Part shown: in pieces, positions 1-5,803 of the stretch
Layout: each line of letters opens with the position of its first letter
Position numbering within the stretch: the stretch's first letter is position 1
Assembly (NCBI GenBank): GCA_031264875.1
Contig: JAISDK010000087.1
Span: forward strand, 1 to 5,945
Source of the DNA: Prevotellaceae bacterium
GTDB taxonomy: Bacteria; Bacteroidota; Bacteroidia; Bacteroidales; UBA932
DNA: 5,945 nucleotides
Reading direction: 5' to 3'
Program-made: the position numbers and the translations under genes
Notes under the pieces: model-generated
Databases searched by the model: none
Told to the model about the DNA's origin: nothing
The model's input: the letters and a program-made list of their open reading frames with translations, nothing else

Positions 1-327
1 ATGTATGTTGAAACAGACGGTTCGATGATATGTACCCGCAATAAAGAGAGCTGGAAAGAGATAAAAGGACAGACATATTTCGGCTATAAAAATCACGTCA
101 AACAGGACGGCAAAAGTAAGCTGATAAGCAAATACGAAGTAACATCGGCGGAAGTTCATGACAGTAATGCTACAGAGCTGCTTATTGATGAGAATGATAA
201 GGGAGAAACTCTGCACGCCGATTCCGCATACACTGGAAAAAAACAGGAAGCGATTATAAAAAGCAGAGAAATGGAAAACCGGGTCTGTGAAAAAGGTTAC
301 CGTAACAATCCATTGACGGAACAGTAG
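1..327 (+). CDS. C-truncated IS5-family DDE transposase fragment
   Basis: This frame encodes the middle of an IS5-type transposase, the enzyme that cuts and joins insertion-sequence ends. Visible family signatures are the 'YFGYKNHVKQD' strand, the 'VTSAEVHDS' segment and 'ADSAY', whose Asp (residue 74) is the second catalytic acid of the DDE triad. The last recognisable piece is 'EKGYRNNPLTE', which in relatives precedes the R-x-x-VEH-x-FG helix carrying the catalytic Glu. That helix is absent because a TAG stops the frame at 325-327. The frame is open from base 1, so the ATG there may be an internal Met of a longer gene. No terminal inverted repeat is seen. The protein lacks one catalytic residue and is most likely inactive. 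Family assignment is firm; the subgroup within IS5 is not determined. Confidence 0.8.
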   Translation: MYVETDGSMICTRNKESWKEIKGQTYFGYKNHVKQDGKSKLISKYEVTSAEVHDSNATELLIDENDKGETLHADSAYTGKKQEAIIKSREMENRVCEKGYRNNPLTEQ

Positions 328-476
328 CACAGGGCAACGCCAAGCTGGAAATCGAAAGATATGTTTCAGAAAAACAAAAAGTCTTTATTTCAGGCGGCAA
401 GCTCAAATATCTCGCCCATACTCGAACAGTACGACTGGGGCGATACAGTAATAATGTAAAACATATACGAATATGA
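306..476 (+). pseudogene. orphan reading frame, possible C-terminal remnant of a lost upstream operon gene
   Basis: A second frame opens after a stop at 303-305 and reads to a TGA at 474-476. From about 318 it gives a plausible protein tail of about 50 residues, including 'AKLEIERYVSEKQKVFISGG' and then 'KLKYLAHTRTVRLGRY'. It has no ATG start and I recognise no family. Its stop overlaps the ATG of the first FHA gene (ATGA, 473-476), the arrangement expected of translationally coupled operon genes. The recognisable transposase ends where this tail begins, so the simplest reading is that an insertion sequence truncated the gene that once headed the operon. The alternative is that the frame is open by chance. 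No promoter could be assigned in this stretch. Confidence 0.35.
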
Positions 477-1027
477 AAGTAATAACAGTCGGGCGCAACC
501 CCGGAAACAATGTTGTGATTAACGACCTTTTGGTGTCGAAAAATCATTGCCAAATTATTCAGGATGATTACGGCAATTTCAGTCTGGTGGATAACAATTC
601 TACCAACGGGACTTTTGTAAACGGTCAGCGGCGGCAGGGACAGGTTCGTCTTAATCGCCCCGACATAGTCAGAATCGGCAATACTACTTTGCCGTGGAAC
701 AGTTATTTTGCGGGATCAACGCTTGGAGGAGGAGGCGCTACGATAGCAGGTCCGCAGGCGCCGGTTTACTATCCGCCTCCTGCCGATTCGCAACAGCGAA
801 GCAATTCGTCGGGTATGGGCGTCGCAGCCCTGTGCTGCGGTATAGTCGGACTGCTTTTCGCAGGAATTATACTTGGTACGCTTGCCATTATTTTCGGATC
901 TGTCGGATTGAAACGCAGGGAAAAAAACAGGGGACTAAGTATTACAGGCTTGGTGCTCGGTATTATTGACGTAGTCCTGTCCGTCATATATTTAGCATTT
1001 GTAGGTTCATTAAGCTATTGGGGATAA
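473..1027 (+). CDS. FHA domain protein with C-terminal DUF4190-type membrane domain (FHA1)
   Basis: FHA domains bind phosphothreonine peptides, and this one should sit in the cytoplasm. Residues 1-80 carry the family landmarks: G7-R8, S22...H25, N45-G46-T47 and N50-G51. A Gly/Ala/Pro-rich linker follows (about 81-112). Residues 114-178 form two hydrophobic segments (about 116-142 and 155-178) joined by a basic loop, 'KRREKNRG'. This fits DUF4190, a small two-helix membrane domain often joined to other modules in bacteria. There is no signal peptide, so a cytoplasmic FHA head on a membrane anchor is expected. The ATG at 473 begins the FHA fold exactly and matches the start of the next gene. 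Its first part is nearly identical in DNA to FHA2, pointing to duplication. Likely partner: the kinase encoded downstream. Confidence 0.85.
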   Translation: MKVITVGRNPGNNVVINDLLVSKNHCQIIQDDYGNFSLVDNNSTNGTFVNGQRRQGQVRLNRPDIVRIGNTTLPWNSYFAGSTLGGGGATIAGPQAPVYYPPPADSQQRSNSSGMGVAALCCGIVGLLFAGIILGTLAIIFGSVGLKRREKNRGLSITGLVLGIIDVVLSVIYLAFVGSLSYWG

Positions 1028-1037
1028 AAGTAATTAA

Positions 1038-1050
1038 CAATTAATAATTG
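1038..1050 (+). repeat. small AT-rich inverted repeat between FHA1 and FHA2
   Basis: The 28-base gap between the two genes holds CAATTA-A-TAATTG, a perfect 6-base inverted repeat around one base, inside a run of related AATTAACAATTAAT words. It is too AT-rich and its loop too small to be a convincing terminator. Such AT-rich words are common in Bacteroidota leaders. A role is not shown. Confidence 0.3.
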
Positions 1051-1055
1051 ACAAT

Positions 1056-1739
1056 ATGAAAGTAATAACAGTCGGGCGTAACCCCGGAAACAATGTTGTG
1101 ATTAACGACTCTTTAGTGTCGCGTCATCATCTGCAGATTATTCAGGATGATTACGGTAATTTCCGCTTAGCCGATTTTGGCTCGAAAAACGGGACATTTG
1201 TAAACGGCAAACGGGTAACAGGCGAAGTCGGTTTAAATTCCGGCGATATAATCCGGATTGGAAACACCACGCTGCCGTGGAACAGTTATTTTAAAGCTAA
1301 GGCTGAACCGTCGCGCCCGTTTACTCCGCCACCTCCTGTTCCTCCTGTTCATGTTCCTGACGAAGAAGTACAGTCGCCAAGCCAGTACGGAATCTTTGTA
1401 TTGCTTTTGGGTCTTTTTTCGCTGGGCTTGATTGCCTATATCGTAATCAACTATTTCACCTCATTCGGATATCAGGTTGCCGGCATGTTTGGCGGGATAG
1501 AGGGTTCTTTGAAACTGTTTCCCATCTATTTAAAAGGATATTTTGGAGTCGGCGGACAGTGGATACCGATAATAGCCGCACTGGCGCTGGGAATAGTTGC
1601 CGATATTGTTGACAGCGCTATAACGGAAGAAGACGGTCTTTCGAATGCGGGGAAAGGAATGGCAAACTTTGCAATCGGAGCTGCTGTAATATTCTTAGCT
1701 CTCGCTTTGTTTGCCGAACAAATAGTGAAACTGTATTAA
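1056..1739 (+). CDS. FHA domain protein with three predicted membrane segments (FHA2)
   Basis: Residues 1-80 are an FHA phosphothreonine-binding domain with all usual landmarks: G7-R8, S22-R23-H24-H25, N45-G46-T47 and N50-G51. A proline-rich linker (about 86-105, 'FTPPPPVPPVHVP') leads to a hydrophobic C-terminal region with likely membrane spans at about 113-134, 169-186 and 204-222. I do not recognise a family for this membrane part. There is no signal peptide, so the FHA head should be cytoplasmic. The gene follows FHA1 by 28 bases and precedes FHA3 by 11, so all three are likely co-transcribed and meant to read the same kinase. The start is fixed by the near-identity of its first 52 bases with the start of FHA1. 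Confidence 0.85.
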   Translation: MKVITVGRNPGNNVVINDSLVSRHHLQIIQDDYGNFRLADFGSKNGTFVNGKRVTGEVGLNSGDIIRIGNTTLPWNSYFKAKAEPSRPFTPPPPVPPVHVPDEEVQSPSQYGIFVLLLGLFSLGLIAYIVINYFTSFGYQVAGMFGGIEGSLKLFPIYLKGYFGVGGQWIPIIAALALGIVADIVDSAITEEDGLSNAGKGMANFAIGAAVIFLALALFAEQIVKLY

Positions 1740-1750
1740 ATTAACAGGAT

Positions 1751-2698
1751 ATGAACGTACTTACCATAGGCAGAACGCCCGACAACGACATTGTGTTTAA
1801 CTTGCCGCAAGTGTCGCGGCATCATGCTCAGCTTGTACGGCACGATAACGGCGCAGTCGGCATTTCGGACATGGGTTCGAAAAATGGAACGTATATTAAC
1901 CGTCAGCGTATCTGTGGAGAAGTTATGCTGCATGCCGGCGACCGTGTAAAAATCGCAAATGTCCTTCTTGAATGGCAACAGTATTTTCCGACGCCCGTCC
2001 GATCGCAGCCGAAGCCGTCAAACAGTTGGCGGTGGATTGTCGGAACAGCGGCGACAGCAGCGATTCTGCTTGTTGCGGGATTGTCGTTTTTGAATCGGGA
2101 ACAAGTGGCGGGAAGAAATATTGTTTTTGAAGGTAAATATCCGCCTGTGAAAACGATTGCTTATACTGAAAACGGGAAGGAATATGAAATTGAAGCATAT
2201 AGCGGGCAAATTGTAATGTTTTTTCAAAGTAACATGTCATATTCAAAAGAAATTATTTCACAAAATGGTGGGAAAATTATTTCACAAATACCTGCGATGC
2301 AATATTTTTTAGTTGAAGTGGGAAAGGGGAATGAAAATATTTTTTTACAAAATGTGAAAACAAATTCCGCTGTAAGTTATGCTTTTTTACATATGCCAGA
2401 GTATCCTTGTTCTGCTAATTTACACATAATTGACAATACTGAATATGAACAGGACGGGCATATTCACGGGCAAATTGTGTCTGCTTCGGCAATGGCGTGC
2501 TGTGAAAGCTGTACTTTTGCAAATGAACATAATATTGCAGTAAAAGGCGAAGATCACAAGATTGCAAATTTAGATGGCATCCACGATCGCACATTTTTTT
2601 CGTACACAAACAACGAATTAATAATTGATGACAAATCAAATACTGCTCCTTGGGGTAGAGAATACATAGCAAACAGAGTATTTAAACGCATAAAATAA
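1751..2698 (+). CDS. FHA domain, single membrane span, and AT-rich tail resembling a truncated subtilase (FHA3)
   Basis: Residues 1-80 are a good FHA domain (G7-R8, S22-R23-H24-H25, N45-G46-T47, N50). One membrane span follows at about 95-114, so residues 115-315 should lie outside the cytoplasm. The first part of that tail ('GGKIISQIPAMQYFLVEVG') resembles the propeptide-like lead of Bacteroidota S8 peptidases. 'IID' (D228) and 'HIHGQIVSA' (H239) could be the Asp and His motifs of the subtilase triad. No Asn or Ser (GTS) motif follows; the protein ends at 315, so it cannot be a complete protease. The subtilase reading is my inference from pattern alone. A Cys cluster, 'CCESC', lies at 250-254. 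Base composition drops sharply after about 2110, unlike the flanking genes. The next gene starts 7 bases later. Confidence 0.8.
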   Translation: MNVLTIGRTPDNDIVFNLPQVSRHHAQLVRHDNGAVGISDMGSKNGTYINRQRICGEVMLHAGDRVKIANVLLEWQQYFPTPVRSQPKPSNSWRWIVGTAATAAILLVAGLSFLNREQVAGRNIVFEGKYPPVKTIAYTENGKEYEIEAYSGQIVMFFQSNMSYSKEIISQNGGKIISQIPAMQYFLVEVGKGNENIFLQNVKTNSAVSYAFLHMPEYPCSANLHIIDNTEYEQDGHIHGQIVSASAMACCESCTFANEHNIAVKGEDHKIANLDGIHDRTFFSYTNNELIIDDKSNTAPWGREYIANRVFKRIK

Positions 2699-2705
2699 TA
2701 ATTCA

Positions 2706-4112
2706 ATGGAAAATAGTAATTCAAACTCATTTCGCGAACTTGCTGCGGGCATCACGCTCGCTGGCGGCAAATACATTATCGAAAAAATGATTGGCGCGGG
2801 CGGTTTCGGCATTACCTACAAAGCCCGTCAGAACGGACTGAACCGCGTTGTGGCTGTCAAGGAATTTTTTATTGACGGTTACTGCGTACGCCATACGCAG
2901 GCAAAAACCGTGATTATACAGGGTATGAAAGAGGATACCTTTGAGAAATACCGTCAAAAGTTTGTGGACGAAGCCCGGACGCTTGCCCGTCTCAAACACG
3001 CTGGCATTGTCGAAGTAATCGAAATTTTCGACGAAAACAATACTTCGTACATGGTCATGCCCTTTGTCGAAGGACAGACGCTGCAAAAACTCGTGGAAAG
3101 TCAAAAAACGCTTGATTATGCGCTGACGGTAAACTATCTTTCGCAAATAGCTGGAGCGGTGGGCTACATTCATTCGAAAAGCATTCTGCACCGCGACATC
3201 AAGCCCGACAATATCATTATCACGCCCGACTATCATGCCGTGCTGATAGATTTCGGCTCGGCGCGCGAGTTTGTTCACGACAAAACGCAGGCGCATACTT
3301 CGATGCTCACACAGGGTTACGCTCCTCTGGAACAGTATGACACGGTAAGCCGCAAAGGCGCTTATACCGATATTTACGCTCTCGGCGCTGTATTCTATTT
3401 TGCGCTTACTGGTCAAAAACCGCTGGAAGCGACTACCCGCACAATGGAAAAAATGCCCGATCCCAAATCTCTAAATCCAAAGATTTCCGAAAACGTAAAC
3501 CGTACCATCCTCAAGGCAATGGCAATGAAACCCGCCAACCGCCACCAGAGCGTCGACGAATTTATGGCCGACATGCTGGGACGGCGACCTTCAAAACCGA
3601 TTAACGAAACCCCGGTAAGCAGTAATCGCAAATGGCTATGGATATTGTTGCTGGTTCTGGTAGCAGGCGGTCTGGCTGTAGGATGGGTAATGAAAAAGAA
3701 CGCTGAAAAAGAACAGCAAATCATTTTGCAGCAGAAAATTCTAAAAGCCACACAACAGGTTAATGATTCTATCAGAGCCGATAATGTTTATTATATATCC
3801 GGTGGATTCTGTTACCATTTATTCAGAGACTGTCATCTTTTAGGCGAAGATGCGCTCGAGGGCAGTGTTCAGGAGGCATTTGAAAGCAATGTTACACAGC
3901 TTTGCGAAAGTTGTGCAAATCGTGTGGCAGAATACAGGAAAAACCGCAATACAGCAAACGATTTCAAAAAACTTGCCGACGACCTTAATGACGTCGAATA
4001 TTACAACTTGTCATTGGAATGGTGTAACAAAACATTACGAATGCGCCCCGACAATGCAAGAATGTTGGAGTTAAAGCAGCAAATAATTAAAATTATATCA
4101 ACAAGCAAGTAG
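2706..4112 (+). CDS. transmembrane Hanks-type Ser/Thr protein kinase with extracytoplasmic Cys/His motif
   Basis: The enzyme transfers phosphate from ATP to Ser/Thr of partner proteins. Motifs run in the right order: Gly-rich loop 'GAGGFG' (30-35), ATP-binding K52 in 'VAVKEFF', catalytic loop 'HRDIKPDN' with D164, metal-binding 'DFG' (182-184), and 'GYAPLEQY' in place of the usual APE. The HRD arginine suggests control by activation-loop phosphorylation. The kinase domain ends near 290. One membrane span lies at about 310-329, followed by a charged, Gln-rich, possibly coiled segment (330-358). Next is a Cys/His unit (C369-x-H371, C376, C400-x-x-C403) and a TPR-like end (about 413-450). No catalytic residue is missing. 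Three FHA genes directly upstream suggest they read its phosphorylation. The start 7 bases after FHA3 has no Shine-Dalgarno sequence. Confidence 0.93.
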   Translation: MENSNSNSFRELAAGITLAGGKYIIEKMIGAGGFGITYKARQNGLNRVVAVKEFFIDGYCVRHTQAKTVIIQGMKEDTFEKYRQKFVDEARTLARLKHAGIVEVIEIFDENNTSYMVMPFVEGQTLQKLVESQKTLDYALTVNYLSQIAGAVGYIHSKSILHRDIKPDNIIITPDYHAVLIDFGSAREFVHDKTQAHTSMLTQGYAPLEQYDTVSRKGAYTDIYALGAVFYFALTGQKPLEATTRTMEKMPDPKSLNPKISENVNRTILKAMAMKPANRHQSVDEFMADMLGRRPSKPINETPVSSNRKWLWILLLVLVAGGLAVGWVMKKNAEKEQQIILQQKILKATQQVNDSIRADNVYYISGGFCYHLFRDCHLLGEDALEGSVQEAFESNVTQLCESCANRVAEYRKNRNTANDFKKLADDLNDVEYYNLSLEWCNKTLRMRPDNARMLELKQQIIKIISTSK

Positions 4113-4116
4113 AAAT

Positions 4117-4443
4117 ATGAAAAAGTTTTATGTTATTTTAGCGATAGTTTTATTGAGCAACAGCTATCTGCCTGCACAAAACGAAGTCTGTAAAACAGTA
4201 CTTAAAAAGGGCATAGCCTTGTTCAATTCTGGCAAATATACCGAAGCAAAAGAGCAATTTGAAGCAGCAAAGAAACGTGATTGCACCGGCGCCCAATCCT
4301 GGATTGATAAATGTACTGCCAAGCTGAATACGCCTGTACAATCAGTCAAATCGCAAAAGCAAATTCAGTGCGAACAGCGATTCAAAGATGGAAAAGAATC
4401 CCTTGATAAGGGAGATTATGAAACAGCCTTGATTTTTCTTTAA
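4117..4443 (+). CDS. exported TPR-repeat protein, N-terminal part of a frameshifted TPR-TSP3-SUMF1 protein
   Basis: Residues 1-20 look like a signal peptide: two lysines, a hydrophobic core 'VILAIVLL', and a likely cut after 'LPA'. Two TPR-like units follow. The first is about 28-60 ('GIALFNSGKYTEAKEQFEAA') and the second starts about 87 ('FKDGKESLDKGDYETALIF'). The second is cut short by TAA at 4441-4443. Dropping one base at about 4438 continues it as 'FFKKGLAENCTNVDFQDYI', a natural end for the repeat, and runs on into the TSP3 array. This frame is therefore most likely the first fifth of a 561-residue exported protein. If no frameshifting occurs, it yields a 108-residue periplasmic stub. 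It starts 4 bases after the kinase stop, the last step of the operon. Confidence 0.8.
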   Translation: MKKFYVILAIVLLSNSYLPAQNEVCKTVLKKGIALFNSGKYTEAKEQFEAAKKRDCTGAQSWIDKCTAKLNTPVQSVKSQKQIQCEQRFKDGKESLDKGDYETALIFL

Positions 4444-4447
4444 AAAA
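4435..4447 (+). other. +1 frameshift point (TTT CTT TAA AAA)
   Basis: The upstream frame reads ATT TTT CTT TAA. Skipping one base gives ATT TTT TTT AAA AAA GGC, which restores the TPR and joins the downstream domains. The site lies between T and A runs, where length mutations and sequencing errors are common. It also has the form CTT-stop, as in the known prfB +1 frameshift (CTT TGA C). The AAGGGAG upstream (4408-4414) is much further away than the prfB stimulator, and the stop is TAA rather than TGA. A mutation or read error is more likely than programmed shifting. Confidence 0.75.
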
Positions 4448-4471
4448 GGCTTAGCCGAAAACTGTACAAAT

Positions 4472-5803
4472 GTGGATTTCCAGGATTATATTGACTTGTG
4501 TAATATGAAACTGGAATATCCCGATAGAGACGGCGACGGCGTTCCCGATAAGGATGATGATTGTCCGGATCAGGCAGGTCCAAAAGTGACTAAAGGTTGT
4601 CCCGATAGAGACGGCGACGGCGAGCCCGAGATAGAAGACGAATGTCCGGATCAATCAGGCTCGGCAGTGACCAGGGGTTGCTCCGATACAGATGGCGACG
4701 GTATTCCCGATAAAGATGACAGATGTCCGGATTTGGCAGGTCCAAAGGAACTTCAGGGCTGCCCCGATAAAGATGGCGATGGTATCCCCGACAGAGATGA
4801 CAGGTGTCCGGATCAACCAGGCTCGGCAGTGACCAGGGGTTGCCCCGATACAGATGGCGACAGTATTCCCGATAAAGATGACAGATGTCCGGATTTGGCA
4901 GGTCCAAAGGAACTTCAGGGTTGCCCCGATAGAGATGGCGATAATATTCCCGATAAAGATGACAAATGTCCGGATCAGGCAGATCCCATTTCTTTGATAG
5001 GATGTCCGGATATAGATGGCGACGGCGTTCCAGATAGAGACGACGAATCTCCGGATCAACCGGGTCCCGCATACAACAAGGGTACCCCCGATATAGATGG
5101 CGATCGCCGCAGCAGTACGCAACGTCATCCTGCCGAATCTGAAATGGTATTTGTGCAGGGCGGCGCTTTTCTGATGGGCTGCACCAGCGAACAGAGCGAT
5201 TGCTGGGATGACGAAAAACCTGTTCACGAAGTAACATTAAGCAGTTTTTTCATTGGCAAATACGAAGTAACGCAGGCACAGTGGAAAGCATTGATGGGGA
5301 CTAATCCATCAAACTCCAAAGGAGATAATCTGCCTGTAGAAAAGGTAAGCTGGAATGAGGTACAAATATTTATAGAACGTCTGAATGACGCTACCGGCAA
5401 ACAGTACCGCCTGCCCACCGAAGCCGAATGGGAATATGCAGCGCGGGGCGGCAATAAAAGTAAAGGGTACAAATATTCGGGAAGCAATTTAGTGGAAGAT
5501 GTAGCATGGATGGTGACAAATAGCGGCGACGTCACAAATCCCGTAGGCACAAAACCGGCGAATGAATTGGGCATATATGATATGAGCGGGAATGTCTGGG
5601 AATGGTGTTCCGACTGGAAAGGCATCTATCCTGCTTCGGCACAGAATAATCCGGCAGGCGTTTCATCCAGTTCCAGCCATGTGCGTCGGGGCGGCAGTTG
5701 GAACAACGCTGCGAACAGTTGCCGCGTGGCTAATCGTCCCGGTTATTCTCCCGGTAATAGCGACGGCGATCTCGGCTTCCGTCTGGCGTGCAGTTCAGAA
5801 TAG
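4472..5803 (+). CDS. TSP3-repeat and SUMF1/FGE-like domain protein, C-terminal part of the frameshifted exported protein
   Basis: The frame is open from before 4472 (GTG), with an ATG at 4505, but neither is likely a true start: the coding sense continues from the upstream frame across the shift near 4438. After the end of the TPR come seven complete thrombospondin type 3 repeats (4520-5086), acidic Ca-binding units built on 'DxDGDGxPDxxDxCP', expected to form a stiff rod. From about 5141 to 5800 is a SUMF1/FGE-sulfatase domain with 'MVFVQGGAFLMG', 'YEVTQAQWKALM', 'RLPTEAEWEYAARGG', 'GNVWEWCSDW', 'RRGGSWNN' and 'GFRLA'. True formylglycine-generating enzymes carry two catalytic Cys near the C-terminus. 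Here only one Cys ('NSCRVANR') is present, and the position matching the second appears to be Val, so a binding role is more likely than catalysis. Without the upstream signal peptide it would stay in the cytoplasm. Confidence 0.85.
   Translation: MDFQDYIDLCNMKLEYPDRDGDGVPDKDDDCPDQAGPKVTKGCPDRDGDGEPEIEDECPDQSGSAVTRGCSDTDGDGIPDKDDRCPDLAGPKELQGCPDKDGDGIPDRDDRCPDQPGSAVTRGCPDTDGDSIPDKDDRCPDLAGPKELQGCPDRDGDNIPDKDDKCPDQADPISLIGCPDIDGDGVPDRDDESPDQPGPAYNKGTPDIDGDRRSSTQRHPAESEMVFVQGGAFLMGCTSEQSDCWDDEKPVHEVTLSSFFIGKYEVTQAQWKALMGTNPSNSKGDNLPVEKVSWNEVQIFIERLNDATGKQYRLPTEAEWEYAARGGNKSKGYKYSGSNLVEDVAWMVTNSGDVTNPVGTKPANELGIYDMSGNVWEWCSDWKGIYPASAQNNPAGVSSSSSHVRRGGSWNNAANSCRVANRPGYSPGNSDGDLGFRLACSSE
4520..5107 (+). 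repeat. thrombospondin type 3 repeat array, 81-base units
   Basis: Seven full units of 27 codons start at 4520, 4601, 4682, 4763, 4844, 4925 and 5006. A broken eighth begins at 5087 and keeps only 'PDIDGD'. Unit endings alternate: units 2 and 4 end 'SAVTRGC', and units 3 and 5 end 'AGPKELQGC'. Unit pairs 2-3 and 4-5 match closely in DNA at an offset of 162 bases. From about 4643 to 4760 against 4805 to 4922 I count four differences. The array therefore grew recently by a two-unit duplication. Unit 7 has lost its two cysteines ('DDESPD', 'NKGT'). Confidence 0.9.
5684..5788 (+). other. candidate hypervariable end of the SUMF1 domain (possible DGR variable region)
   Basis: The last 35 codons of the domain run from 'RRGGSWNN' to 'GFRLA'. 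Related domains often read R-N-N-N-N-P-D-N-R-N-N-N-x-G-F here, Asn-rich because diversity-generating retroelement templates use AAY codons. In this copy the matching positions are mostly NNY codons (GGT, TAT, TCT, GGT, AAT, AGC, GAC, GGC, GAT), as adenine-directed mutagenesis would leave. No reverse transcriptase, template repeat or accessory gene is present in the window, so this remains a hypothesis. Ordinary SUMF1 domains are also variable here. Confidence 0.3.

Larger units (their letters stand above)
470..1292 (+). repeat. duplicated FHA coding segment (470-709 and 1053-1292)
   Basis: The FHA-coding parts of the first two genes align at a constant offset of 583 bases without gaps. The first 52 bases from each ATG differ at one position only (C495 against T1078). 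Further identical blocks include 'gccgtggaacagttatttt' at 691-709 and 1274-1292. The middle of the domain is more diverged. Beyond these points the two genes share nothing obvious. This is a tandem copy of the FHA module onto two different membrane tails. The third FHA gene is related in protein but not close in DNA. Confidence 0.85.

Noticed and set aside
355..372. TATGTTTC as a Bacteroidota -7 promoter element (TAnnTTTG) for the operon
   Set aside because: The last base differs, no matching -33 element is evident, and it lies inside the open orphan frame over 100 bases from the first start codon.
425..472. 'VRLGRYSNN' in the orphan frame resembles the start of an FHA domain ('VGRNPGNN')
   Set aside because: Only a few residues agree, no FHA sequence follows before the stop, and the DNA does not match.
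254..553. Minus-strand open frame opposite the transposase end and FHA1 start
   Set aside because: It resembles no family and lies opposite two better-supported + strand frames; it is a shadow frame.
2727..3416. Long minus-strand open frame inside the kinase gene
   Set aside because: The kinase motifs on the + strand are complete and in order; the opposite frame has no recognisable features.
4520..5107. Repeat array considered as CRISPR
   Set aside because: Units are coding, in frame, 81 bases long with no unique spacers, and match thrombospondin type 3 repeats.
4590..5237. Long minus-strand frames opposite the TSP3 array
   Set aside because: Their repetitive His/Tyr/Arg-rich sequence is just the reverse of the regular TSP3 codons, open because of repeat periodicity.
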